NCBI GenBank assembly: GCA_021234155.1
Contig: JAJEKV010000096.1
Location: 3,719,678-3,783,677 of the forward strand
DNA: 64,000 nucleotides
From: Isoetes taiwanensis
Taxonomy: Eukaryota > Streptophyta > Lycopodiopsida > Isoetales > Isoetaceae
Direction of reading: 5' to 3'
The notes under the pieces were generated by a model. The model ran no database searches. It had not been told where the DNA came from and saw only the letters and a list, made by a program, of their open reading frames with translations. Shown here piece by piece: positions 1-10,474 of this stretch (within the stretch, counting starts at the first letter, position 1; each line of letters starts with the position of its first letter). A program made the position numbers and the translations under genes.

Positions 1-708
1 TGATGCACAAACTGCGGCAAATGATTTTGGCCAGCTTACACCTTCTTCGCATCTTCAAGTTAGACAAAGCGATTTACCATACATTTAGAAAACAAAGAAT
101 ACAAAGAACAAAAACTATATTAACCTTCGTCTGCATGGGGTATATTTCGACACCACATGCTTAACTGCGCTGTCCACAATTGCTGTGCTTCGAACCTTGA
201 CCTGTATGCATTTTACCCTTTACGGCATGGCCATGGCGGATGAATCACTTAATGCTTCCATTCAAAAAACTGCCTTTTTTGTATTTCTGAATTGCTATTG
301 TAGGCCTGAAATTCCCTCTTCTGTGAGAAAGCACAAGTATCTCCCATAACCAATTCATATTTAGAATACGCACAAATCTTCCAAATATCGATATGACTAT
401 GATGTTAAGCCATCATCAACACATCACTATCCCTGAATGCTGAAGGCGTCAATCGAATGTGTACCCTTTCAGGAGCAGGACACATATAGGAGAGAATATA
501 AGAAAAGCATCTGTAGGATATGCAAAAAGCAAGTTAATTCTAAATGCTCATATAATCTACCACTCTAGGGGAATCTTTATTACCTCAAACCGATTTGAAA
601 ATATGGCAGAGAAATTTCCTTCCATTCACCAAACATAGCTTCGAACAACAACACATATCTACTTGCACAAGTAATCAGAGAGACATGGTGAGAAAAAAAT
701 TGAGACAT
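1..708. other. No gene seen; AT-rich
   Basis: AT-rich DNA without a convincing coding region, RNA gene or repeat on either strand. It could hold introns or exons of the unrecognised minus-strand gene suggested by the possible exon just downstream, but I see no second exon. Confidence 0.4.
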
Positions 709-942
709 TTATAGCATCCACAACTGTACTTTTGGAAAAAACTTATAATAAAATTTGTTGCTATCAAGATATGTAACATTTGCAGTCATGAACTTCTGAT
801 CCACAAAAGAACTGCAGTTGGATTCCAGCCGTTTTGGTGTCACTCTTGATGGCAAGTTTGCATGCTCTAATAGATTGTGAAATGTACACTCAACAATAAC
901 CGGATATTCTTTATCTGATAGCAATGCCTTCAACTCCTTAAC
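709..942 (-). CDS. Possible internal exon, protein not recognised
   Basis: An open stretch of about 75 residues on the minus strand starts after a plausible AG acceptor at 943-944 and has a plausible GTACAG donor at 724-729. There is no ATG at its head, so it would be an internal exon. The composition looks like real globular protein (motifs PVIVECTFHNLLEH and DQKFMTANVTYLD) rather than repeat translation. I do not recognise the family and found no flanking exon. It could equally be chance. Confidence 0.2.
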   Translation of the reverse strand, partial: VKELKALLSDKEYPVIVECTFHNLLEHANLPSRVTPKRLESNCSSFVDQKFMTANVTYLDSNKFYYKFFPKVQLWML

Positions 943-1194
943 CTTTTATGACCGACAACACAATTTAAGTGGTTACAATATTTAGATTTGTAGAAATAAC
1001 ATTTAGCATACAGAAAACAAATCTACCATTATGGCAGCATCGACTGCTAGAATTTGATGCAGAAGGTCACAAAATGCTGTACGAACTATAACTTGGAGGC
1101 CATTGGCAATCACATGCACTTTATACTACTGAAATTGACCACTGTAGAATACTTGTTTCTAGTCTCAGAGCAACAAACTCGTCTTGTTCACCGC

Positions 1195-1270
1195 CGTTAC
1201 GTGGATCCAGTTTAGTTACAGGCCCATTTCGCACCGTAGGCATGGTGCGAAATTGACTCAGTTACAAATC
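1195..1270. repeat. Palindromic repeat, copy 1
   Basis: Arms ATTTCGCACC (1226-1235) and GGTGCGAAAT (1244-1253) form a 10-bp perfect stem with an 8-nt centre. The flanks (GTGGATCCAGTTTAGTTACA on the left, TTGACTCAGTTACAAAT on the right) recur around the copies at 4,765-4,910, so this is a dispersed repeat rather than a chance hairpin. No function is evident. Confidence 0.75.
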
Positions 1271-1339
1271 ACACCGAAAACAATGCCCACATCCTCCTTA
1301 AAATGCTCCCTTTTAGAAATGGGGAATTGACGAGCAAAG

Positions 1340-1890
1340 GATAATTTTTTGAGGAGAAGGGTATTCTTGTTCTATGTTAGGGGTATCGAGGGAGTAACAG
1401 GGGGATTTCACATTAAAATAGGGGGATTTCATATTAAAATACTGGGATTTATAGTAAGAATGGGGGATGAGAAGAAATGGGGTAATGGGAGGTAGTAGGG
1501 GTAATGGGGAAGTAATAGGGGGATTGGAATTTAGAATATGGGGACTTCTAAGTAAAAAAATGAAGAATGGGGGATGACGAGAAATGGGGTAATCAGGGTT
1601 AATAGAGGTAATGAGAAAGTAATAAGGGATTGCAAATTAGAATATGGGGATTTACAAAACAAAAATGAAGAATGGGGAATGTAGAGAAATGGGGTAGTCA
1701 GTGTTAGTAGGGGGTAATGCGAAAGAGTAATGGGGGACTGCAATTTAAACATGGGGATCTACGAAAAAAAAAAGAAGAATGGGGGGTGACGAGAAATGGG
1801 GTAGTCATTGGATAATATGGGTAATGAGAGAGTAATAGGGGGATTGTAGTGCAGAACGTAGGGATTTGGAAGAGAAATAAAGAAGGGGAA
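1340..1890. repeat. Decayed A/G-rich minisatellite, ~107-bp unit
   Basis: At least four imperfect tandem units start near 1,450, 1,561, 1,665 and 1,772. Each reads roughly 'GAAGAATGGGGGATGACGAG', then AAATGGGGTA, GGTAATGAGAAAGTAAT and a GGGGATTT tract. The strand is strongly purine-rich (G runs between A/T blocks). Short open frames on both strands here translate only the repeat and are not genes. A related array lies at 4,140-4,740. Confidence 0.7.
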
Positions 1891-2356
1891 ATGAAGAAAA
1901 ACGGGGATTCACATGAAAAGGGGTTGAAAGGAAAAGAGGATGAAGATTATATTTGGAGGATTACACATCAAAATGGGGATGCCTATGAATTACATGGGAT
2001 TTGCAGTTCAAAGAGGATTTGTATCGTGAGATTTAAAATGCACTTTATATTTGTATCATATGGTTTAAAGTGTAGTTGCTTGTCTTCAATTTTTGATCTA
2101 CTTCTGACGGCCTTTAATGGCCCATCAAACACATCAGCTCTGTAGGAATAACAAACTATTTCCCATCCATGAACTCGGCTCCATCCGACGAAGAAATGAA
2201 TAAACTTCACAACTAGAATTCCTATTTGCTTCATTTCGACTATAAAGAAGAATCATAGTGTGACATCATTTTTCACTACACAAGTGGAGGTGACAAAAAA
2301 GAAAATGCAAAATACGCAAGTGCGGACGAATAAAAAAATTGGCAAAACGTGCCAAC
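1891..2356. other. No gene seen
   Basis: AT-rich DNA following the minisatellite. Open frames on both strands are short and overlap without family resemblance. A possible gene start begins at 2,357. Confidence 0.4.
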
Positions 2357-2494
2357 ATGGCAAAACTGTTTCAAAATGTTGTTAGGCTATGGCGAAGTTC
2401 CGGCACTGAGAAGCGCATCATTGAGGTCAGTTTCGACGGCGCTGGTCGCAAATCTTTCTTCTCTGTTGGCGCCATGGATAGAGCTTCAGTTTGA
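2357..2494 (+). CDS. Short ORF, possible first exon of unrecognised gene
   Basis: An ATG-initiated frame of 45 residues (begins MAKLFQNVVRLWR, contains TEKRIIEVSFDGAGRKSFF) lies in a locally GC-richer stretch. A short candidate exon follows at 2,705-2,732 between a strong TTTTTACAG acceptor and a GTTAAG donor. I could not join the two with confidence because no clear GT donor precedes the TGA. I do not recognise the protein. It may be the 5' end of a host gene whose remaining exons are not evident, or chance. Confidence 0.25.
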   Translation: MAKLFQNVVRLWRSSGTEKRIIEVSFDGAGRKSFFSVGAMDRASV

Positions 2495-2732
2495 GTGTAG
2501 TTTTGTGTCATGTAGAGTTTTTCTTGTTGATCATCCAACAAACTTCCTTAGCGCTTGCTTTTTCTGTGTTGCGATCTGAAGATCTTGGATTTTTTTTCTG
2601 GATCATCAAAGAAAGTTTTGGAAGGCTATTTTCCGTCATTTTTAGTTTTGCTGTCGATTTTCTCTTGCATGCTTTGTTTTGATGACTTGTTTGTGTTTTT
2701 ACAGGGGCAGATGCTCTGATGGATGATAGCAG

Positions 2733-4139
2733 GTTAAGTTTTCTTGTTATCTTGCATTCAAACACATATAACATCATATGCCTCTGAACCACAAACCATG
2801 AGTTCACTATGGAGGGGTTTTGCAGCAAAATCGTATGCATGTTTATCTACACTTGAGTTTATTAAGTACATGCCAGGGCCGGGGGTCTCTAATTTTGTGT
2901 CCTATGGTAGTCTGATACCAAAGCTAATCTATAGTGCATGACAGTCCTTTGCCATTTCAACTTGAGATTTCCAATAAATATCAAGACAGGTGAGCACAGT
3001 ATGTCAAATGCTGGTTTACTGACATTTCAATGCTATAAGGGCATTTTCTTAGTCTGGTTCAATGAGATCTTTGCTTTTGTAAGTATAGCAGCTTTGCTTT
3101 TTTAGATATAGATAGGACATGGCTTTAGCAGCTCAATGCCTTGACTTCCAGAGGAGAGAATGTATCTGAAGAGATGTTATGGCATGCAATTTGGAAGTTT
3201 CCTATATATGCTTTTGGCTCATTTCAATGGCATGCAAGCTACATAAGCAGGAGTTTACTTTAGTCATCAAGCTCAGAAATGAAACATTACATATGACCAT
3301 GTAGAAGTTAAATACAGCCCCCAAAAGGGAATCCAATGGATCGTAATTAATGTTTTGAACAATAGTAAAATTGTTATTATCAGGCAGCTCATGTAGAATT
3401 CAGTGTTTGCTAAAGATTTTACTGGATTTGTGAAAGGATGAGCAAGGTGGCTTGTTGGTTTTATATCTATCAAGCTTATTGGTAAGTTATCTGATGACTG
3501 TATTTGGGTGGAAGTATTTACAGTCTCATTGTAAGAATTTGCAAATTTAAGTTGATGTGCATATTAATGTCTTCTCGTGGATCTCTTTGTCACTTTCCAA
3601 AATTTAGTGAATTATTGGGCCATAATTGCCATGATAGATAGACAGCAGTTGCTACAGGCTATCAGATAAGAACAAGTTGAGTTGAGATTCTGCGCAGCAG
3701 CCCAAGGGCAGGCAAGCAAGGGAACTCCTTCACATATACTTTCAATGGTAGAATTTCAGCGACAGTGGCTCAGAAAATGGAACTCTACTTGCTTCCAAGC
3801 CAACTATATTCCATACCAAAGATGACGGAAAAGTTGAACCTCATCCATCATCAATGAAATCACGAGTTTCTTATTTTCTATATTCATATCTTGTTTATAG
3901 TGACAAGGTCAAAATGGCTGCAATTTTTTTCAGGGATTCATCAGACATCTCTGATTATGTGTTATTCATGTTCGGAGGAAGTCTTATATCAAATAGTGGA
4001 GGAAGTCTTGTATCAAATAGTGATAAATAGTGATGGCCACGTTGAAATGCTTAATGGCTACTGAATTTCTTATCAGCATCTTCTAGTACAATGCAGCATG
4101 GTCATTATGCTGCAATCATGATAGCCCAAGAATTGAGTT
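2733..4139. other. No gene seen; AT-rich intergenic or intronic
   Basis: About 1.4 kb of AT-rich sequence. If the short ORF at 2,357 is an exon, this may be intron or UTR. A 22-bp direct duplication (GGAGGAAGTCTTATATCAAAT-like) sits near 3,974-4,019. Nothing else is supported. Confidence 0.4.
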
Positions 4140-4740
4140 TGAATATGAGTGAATTTGAGTTTATTTGAGAAAAGGGTATTAACTAAGTATGGGATATTAA
4201 ACTACAAGGTCACAGAAGGGAATGTGTGAAAAGAGGGGTATGAATGGAGGGGATATTAAACAAAAAATCACAAAAGGGGGATTTTTGAGAAAAGGGTATT
4301 AACTGAGTACGGGATATTAAACTACAAAGTAACAAAGAAGAGGGGGTAAGAACAAAATAAGGGGATATTAAACATAAAATCACAAAGGGGGGATTTTTTA
4401 GAAAAGGGGTATGAACATTGGTGCAGAAAATGGGGTACATTATTGCATATGTCAAAATGGGGTACAAATGAAATTAAAGGTATATTAAACTACAAAATCA
4501 CAAAGGGGGATTGTTTCTACAAAGGGGTATGAATATTATTTGTGAGAAAAGGGGTATGACCATTGCATACGGCAATGGGGGATATAAAAAAAATTCAAAT
4601 AAGGGGATATTAATTTACAAAATCGCAAAGGGGGGATTGTGGCCAAATACCCTGTTTCTAAAAATCATGTCTATTCCACGAAAAGGGGGATTTTGAGGGG
4701 TTTTTTATGGGGGATTTTAAGGAGGATATGGGCATCATTT
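4140..4740. repeat. Decayed A/G-rich minisatellite, second array
   Basis: Recurring blocks GGGATATTAAAC, ACAAAATCACAAA, GGGGGATT and GAAAAGGGGTATGA repeat with a period of about 110-125 bp and many indels. The style matches the 1,340-1,890 array and a short patch near 37,985-38,165. Apparent ORFs are translations of the repeat. Confidence 0.65.
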
Positions 4741-4764
4741 TTTATGTGAATTATTGAAGGGCCT

Positions 4765-4910
4765 ATTTCGCACCGTAGCCACGGTGCGAAATTGACTCAG
4801 TTACAAATTATTGAAGGGCCTATTTCGCACCGTGGCTACGGTGCGAAATACGTGGATCCAGTTTAGTTACAGGCCCATATTTTACACCGTGGCCATGATG
4901 CGCAATACAT
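4765..4910. repeat. Palindromic repeat pair with inverted loop, plus a decayed third copy
   Basis: Two perfect 28-nt hairpins occur 57 bp apart: ATTTCGCACCGT-AGCC-ACGGTGCGAAAT (4,765-4,792) and the same arms with loop GGCT (4,822-4,849). AGCC and GGCT are reverse complements, so each hairpin is the other in inverted orientation. Both are preceded by ATTGAAGGGCCT. A degenerate copy lies at about 4,876-4,907. The outer flanks match those of the copy at 1,195-1,270. Confidence 0.85.
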
Positions 4911-5479
4911 GCATCCAATTTACTTACAATTACAGCATTTCGCACAATGAGCACTATCGAACTGATAAATAAACCAACTCTTTTATAGTAGAGACATTAA
5001 CAAGAGCTCTCAATACGGACATAACCTTTGCCTTGCCTACATCTCATTGAGCTCCACTCCCTTGATCGCTCAACAGCTGCGGACTTATACCAAGCTTCCC
5101 TCTTTTTTTCCCGCTGGGTTTTTTGTCTAAACAAAGTTAGCAAGTGTTGATTCACTCTGGTTCCGTGATTTCTTCACCCATTTGGACACGATCCTTCCGT
5201 AAAACCATTGGCACATCTGCTGTAAGGAATTCCCAACTGAACCTCTGTGTTGGGTGAAACAGAAGAATGCATTCTTTGCTTGCTTATGGGACTTCTCTAT
5301 TCCTTGTGTATCCTAAATTCTCAGGCTTCCATATTCCCTGACAAACCACATGCCATGTGCGAACAGAATATGGACGTAGTGAGTCAAATTGGCCTCACCT
5401 CATGCCGTCAGGAAAGACAGTGTGAAGTTTGTGACTTGCCTCCTAAAAATTTGGCAACATCATTTTCCCTCAACTTACC
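4911..5479. other. No gene seen
   Basis: Non-repetitive sequence between the palindrome cluster and the decayed family at 5,480. Open frames are on the wrong strand for that family and show no motif. It may hold its remaining 3' part, too decayed to read. Confidence 0.4.
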
Positions 5480-7620
5480 TTTTTTCTGCATTTCCTTTAC
5501 CAAGACAGAGAAATCCTCGCCATGCCTTGATTTTCTTCAGGCGATCTATCATGATCATTTCGATCATCCTCACCAATAATAAAATCCTTGTAAGCTTCCC
5601 AAACACCGATAAGTTCTCTTCGGGAAGCAAAACCTCTTAGCCTTTGGACCACCCATATTGGGTTTCGAGGGGAACCTTGCCTGATACCTTTGGATCTTGA
5701 AGTATTTTGTAGTGCCCACCATGGAGTCCCACATTAGATAGCACCTTTTCAACTTCATGCATGGCAGCTTCCCTAGAGCTTTGGGGTGATTTATTCCAAG
5801 CAAACAGGATACTCATGTAAACCATCTTGTCTATGATTCTCAAGAAAGCATGAAGGGTGCATATGTGTACTCTTTTTAACGGAATCGGCAGAATTGACAT
5901 CAAGGTTGTGTCCTTCTCTTCTCTATTTGGTGGCTCATCCTGGACACAGTCTAATGTACTCTTGTCCAACCCAAATTGAATCTTTTCTCGCATGATAGAG
6001 ACAGAGGAACAAGCATGAGTAGTCTTACCAAAGACCATGCTTCATTCTCAGTACATGCATTTTATTGTCTTCAAATCTACAACAAGATGCCATTCAACCT
6101 CGTGACTCACCATATCCGTGAACCGCAAGTTTTTCTCCGATTCCGTGAGAGGCAATCATTGTGGGGATGGGTGTTTGATCAAAACCCATTTCAAAGATCT
6201 TTGTGATTTTCCTCGGCACCAAATAAACCAACCCACCAAATGTGTTCTTCAGACCGGACGGAGAACTTACCATCTAGATTTGACTCTTCATTCCCTCAGA
6301 TTCAAAGCTCGTTCATTAGACTCGATGAAACCCTCTCGTTACTTCTCGCCTTTCACTAATTCCATTTCATCCAAATTCAAAACAATTCTTAGTTTGCCAA
6401 ATAAGACTCTTCTACCTTCATATCATAAAATCGAACCAAAAGCTGAAGCATTCTACTTAAGTCTATCCAGCAATTGTTATTTTTATTAAGGCAGAAAGTA
6501 TCACCAAACTTCGACTTCTTCTTACCTTTGGTATAGGATGGCAATGTATCCAAATTGACACTGCTGGTCAGCTGATACATATCACCAAGAAGCTCTTGCA
6601 CCTGTCTGTTTCTCGATGACCTACAAGTCCTCACACTAGTCATCCTTGGTAGTAGAATAGTTTTGGTAATGCCTTGTTGTTTAAAGCCATCCTGCAAGCA
6701 TCTGAACAAAGCAATGTAAGCTTGCCTACTTATTCCCACATTGTCACACAGTTCTTGCACTGATTCTGAGGTTTGACTGTTCCCAAACTCCTGCAACAAT
6801 TACTGTACTACAGCTTTCCTAGGTTGAATACTACCAGGAAGCTTTAACATTCTCAATACATCATCTTTAGTAACTAATCTCTTTAATAAACAGGCAATAT
6901 TAGCAGGTTTTCTCTTATTTTCTTCTACAAGATTTGGATCAACAAGCTTTTTAATAGCCATGACCCTTTTTTTTGAGCCTCCACCTCCAGGGGCTAATAT
7001 ATTTATGGGCTTCAGGTTTCTTGCCCTCTCCCTGATTCCCGGTGGAGTTCTTTTCATTCGTTTGACTTGCTTGTGAAGGGAGTCATTTTTTTGCACAACC
7101 CTCTTCATTCCTTGCTGCAGTGATTTCATCTCCGTCACCAATTTTTAATTTTCTACCTCCAATTCATTGAGCCTGCTGCATTGCTGAGACAGCAAGTAGT
7201 TCGCCTGTTGGAGCTGATTAACATCTAATAAAACTTTGCCCCTGAGATCTCTCATTATTACAGTCGGATTGCAGACCTGTTTTTGCCATGAACATGCTGT
7301 TGCCGAATCCCTGTTGCAGACTTGCCAGTACAGAGTAGCCTGCTTTTAGGGGTCAGGACATTTTCTCCTGCAGTTTCTGCTTTACTACTGTCCGTCTCCA
7401 GCATGCCAACTAGCCCATCGATGCTAGCAGTTACAACCCCTATCTCTGAATTTGCAGAATCGGAATCAGACCCAATGCCTTTTCCATCTGTATATTCATC
7501 TTTTTTTATTCCTTTTTTATTGTTATGGCTTGGCTTAGTCATTGTTACAACAGCAGTAGGCAACATCGTGTTTGCCATCATGCTTACCGTCATTTTTCTT
7601 TGCCCTAGTACTGTGCGCCA
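5480..7620 (-). pseudogene. Decayed member of an uncharacterised multicopy protein family
   Basis: Read on the minus strand, a single protein can be followed through several breaks. It has an acidic/Ser-rich N-terminus (about 7,590-7,260), a coiled coil (7,255-7,080, begins MRDLRGKVLLD), a basic stretch, then ELCDNVGISRQAYIALFRC (around 6,720). Next come EVEWHLVVDLKTIKCMY (about 6,060) and PLKRVHICTLHAFLRI (about 5,860). From memory, these last motifs resemble large uncharacterised proteins repeated many times in non-flowering plant and some animal genomes, probably mobile-element proteins. In-frame TAA codons at about 7,144 and 6,800 interrupt one continuous frame, and both fit CAA-to-TAA change. 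Frameshifts follow near 6,390 and 6,030. No catalytic site was identified. Confidence 0.5.
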
Positions 7621-7623
7621 TTG

Positions 7624-7843
7624 AGTTGAGAGAGATAGATAGATAGATAGATAGTATTTTAACGTCACGCCACTAGGCAGCATCCAACTGGACATGTGAC
7701 CACACACCACACTACATTGCTTTGTTGGGCCCTGCCCCCAACCACTTTACATTGCGTCTGTGGGTTTTGACACCCAACATGGGCAGTCTCGAACTCGAGA
7801 CCTATAGTTGCTGGACCTAGTGTATTACCACTAGACTAAACAC

Positions 7844-7850
<7 letters not shown>
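7624..7850 (-). mobile_element. tRNA-derived SINE
   Basis: On the minus strand a tRNA-like head begins TCTGGGTGTTTAGTC with a good Pol III A box (TAGTCTAGTGG, 7,828-7,838) and B box (GAGTTCGAGACT, 7,785-7,796), spaced 31 bp apart as in a tRNA. The acceptor stem cannot close, so it is not a functional tRNA. An unrelated body of ~140 bp follows and ends in TTAAAATA then (CTAT)n at 7,632-7,655, a typical simple-repeat SINE tail. The element abuts a (CT)n tract separating it from the LINE. Confidence 0.7.
7632..7655. repeat. (GATA)n microsatellite, SINE tail
   Basis: Five to six GATA units on the plus strand, at the 3' end of the minus-strand SINE. Confidence 0.9.

Positions 7851-7851
<1 letters not shown>

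Positions 7852-7884
<33 letters not shown>
7852..7884. repeat. (AG)n microsatellite
   Basis: About 16 AG dinucleotides between the SINE head and the LINE 3' end. On the minus strand the LINE 3' UTR runs into (CT)n, so the tract may be the LINE's simple-repeat tail. Confidence 0.95.
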
Positions 7885-7886
<2 letters not shown>

Positions 7887-7963
7887 ATTTTTCCATATAT
7901 GAGACCATCAGGTCTATTAGATGTTACAAGATACAATATAGATCATACATTCTGTTAACAGTT

Positions 7964-8751
7964 TCACGTGAGCTCCTGTTGGAGCATCACTGTCTCCCCC
8001 GCTCTCATATCCTCCTCATACTCTTGTAATAAATGTTTATAGCTTTTAATTGATGCCTCTCTAAGTTTTAGTGCCTCCATCAAAAAGCTCCCTATAAGCT
8101 GCCCCGGATGCTCAAAAAATTCCCCAAGTGAAGCTGAATTCATCCCCAAACTATCTCTTAGGTTCTGGTAAGCAGGACAAAGTCTAATGAAATGTTCCTC
8201 GTCCTCAACTTCACCTGAGTTGCAAACCTTGCATAACCGTTTGTCCCTGTTGTAGTTCCCCCATCTTCCTACCTCCACTCCCAGGTGATGTGAACTAAGC
8301 CTTAGTCTGCATATATTATGTCTCTTATTTGTTGAGATCTCCTCGCTAAGATATGCCATCGGCCTTAGTCCGGGGTTCATGGTCTCCTGGTAATATTTCA
8401 TTTTTGTACCACACCTTTGCCAAACTATGTATTGCACATTGGTCCTAACCATTCTCTTATCATAATCTTATCATGTGGCATGGACTCCAGTGTCATTCCC
8501 CATCGGCTCAACCATTTCCTTATGTCTGCCAGCCACCCTTTATGTTCACTCTCTTTCATAGCTAGCACCGGAAATCTGCTTTCCTCCATTAGCTTAACCT
8601 TGCTAAAGTACCAAAGCAATTGGCATAGTGCTTCACTCTCTACTGACATCATACCTGCCTCCTTCAATAGCATTTCATAGGGCGTTTGCATCTTCACTCC
8701 AAGTTCTGTCATCAGAAACTTTTTTTGTACCTTTTCAACTTTTTTCCACAT
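7964..8751 (-). pseudogene. LINE C-terminal region with zinc knuckle
   Basis: Two overlapping minus-strand frames (8,751-8,425 and 8,452-7,964) carry the post-RT region. It includes a zf-RVT-like zinc-binding motif, CKVCNSGEVEDEEHFIRLC (C-x2-C..H-x4-C), followed by a helical tail ending in the 3' UTR. No RNase H domain is seen. A frameshift near 8,440 splits it. Confidence 0.75.
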
Positions 8752-9914
8752 CTCTTGAGATAGGCCTGGACTGCTTGGACTAATGTCTTGTATAACATTT
8801 TTTTGAGACCAAAATTTACAATTTCAGCTTTTCTGCATCTCCTCTGCATGGAGAATAGAGCCTTTAGGCCACTATCCGCCCTTTGTTCAACTGATTTGTT
8901 CCATGTGTAATTTTGGTCTACAATCAGCCCTAAATATTTGTATTGTGCAGCAAGCTCTACTTGGCTGCCCTTGTATGTGAATGTGAAATTGTCTGCCCGG
9001 GTGCCAAATACAATAATTTTGGTTTTTTTGAGATTTACCTTCATTTCCATAGTGTCACAGAAAGAAGCTAACGTGTCCAGATGTTTGTGCAAGTCTTGCT
9101 TATCCCTTGATAGTAGGACAATGTCATCAGCATAGAGAAGTAGAAGAAGCACGCATCCTCCTATTGTAGTGCCCTCACCTTCGTTTTGAATTATCCAAGT
9201 CTCCAGCTCATCTACGAATATGCCAAACAGAGTGGGGGACAATGGGCATCCTTGCTTGACCCCTATATTATTGTTCACCACTTCACTACACTTCTCTATC
9301 AAAGGAGCAAACAGCTGAACCACCACTTTTTCGTACAAACAAGCCACTGCATCTCTCATGCTAGCTGGTATTCCAACTCTTTCCATTCTATCCCACAAAT
9401 TTCCTCTTCTGACCATATCAAAGGCTTTTGTGAGATCCACAAATAAGGCAAACATGGGGTTTTTGGTTTTTTTAACTGCATCCATAGCTGCCCTGAGCGT
9501 CACCAGATGATCTATGGTAGATCGTCCAGGCTGAAATCCTGCTTGTCCCCTTGCCCTCACCTCTGTTCGTTCTGCCCATGCACTTATTCTTTGTTCTACA
9601 ATTGAAGCAAATAGCTTTGCAAACAGGTTACTCACCATTATGATGCGGTAATTTCCTGGGTCATTTTGGCAACCAGCTTTATGTATCGGTACTGCCCTGT
9701 TTCTTTGCCATTCAGTAGGAAAGCCATCCCTTAGTGCAGCATTCAGCATTTTGGCTAGAATCTTCTGAACATTGTTTCCAGTCCATTTAAGCATTTCCGC
9801 CCCCAAGCCTGTTGCATCTAATGCTTTTCCTGTTGCGAGCTTCTGAAGTCCTTTCAGTACATCTATTTCTGTGATATGCATTGACTCGTGATCTCTCATC
9901 ATGATATCTTCCAC
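8712..9914 (-). pseudogene. LINE reverse transcriptase
   Basis: RVT_1-type reverse transcriptase, about 340 well-conserved residues. Motifs in order: NYRIIMVSNLFAKLFASIVE, QAGFQPGRSTIDHL, FVDLTKAFDMV (first catalytic Asp), GVKQGCPLSPTLFGIFVDEL and LLYADDIVLLS (YADD catalytic pair). All polymerase motifs are intact over the open segment. A frameshift near 8,790 separates the thumb from the downstream zinc-knuckle part. The RT itself looks recently active, whereas flanking domains are broken. Confidence 0.9.
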
Positions 9915-10362
9915 CCCTTCTATATGGTAGAGTTTGTCTAGGTGACCAAGTCAGAGCATGCATGTCTAGTTTGTGAATTTGCCCTTTTGAGTCTCTCAAG
10001 CGGTTCCAAATTTTTCTCAGATCCTTAACCAGCTCTTGCACCATTGCTGCTTCTTTCAATTTCAGGAAACTTCTCTTTCTGCATCTTAGCATCTTGAAAT
10101 ACACCTTCCTGGCCGCGTGCTTATCTGTCCCTTTTGCTTTTTTGTACAACTCTCTTTGGCGCTTACACTCCTCATCAAACCAAGCATGACATGGTAGCCC
10201 CTTAGCCCTCCTAGCGGATGTGAAATATGCCTTTGCCTTATCAAGCAAGAATTCTGTCAGTATATGGCTGATTTCAGCAACATTGTCTGGCCATTGTATC
10301 TCTCCTACTCCTTCCTCACACATCTTCTCATACATTTTTGCTTTTCTAAAATGTAGGCGCAT
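9787..10362 (-). pseudogene. LINE spacer between endonuclease and reverse transcriptase
   Basis: Basic, helix-rich segment in the usual place between the endonuclease and RT (motifs PCHAWFDEECKRQRELYKKA and RKVYFKMLRCRKRSFLKLK). It overlaps the RT frame by about 130 bp, so a frameshift near 9,900 separates them. Homologous spacers in plant LINEs have a similar W.(D/N)EEC pattern. Confidence 0.7.
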
Positions 10363-10474
10363 GCCTGAATGGGACTTGTCACATCCCGTTCTTTGCCCAT
10401 TGTCTTTGGTCAGATTCTGCCCTGCTCAATCCCACTTCAAATCCCTCAATCTCATGTAGTGCTTGCACATGTGC

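Noticed and set aside
5247-5640. Overlapping plus-strand ORFs of 83-110 codons
   Set aside because: No family resemblance; they are antisense to or flank the decayed minus-strand family.
7775-7850. Functional tRNA gene on the minus strand
   Set aside because: A and B boxes are good and correctly spaced, but the acceptor stem cannot pair and the sequence continues into a SINE body with a simple-repeat tail.
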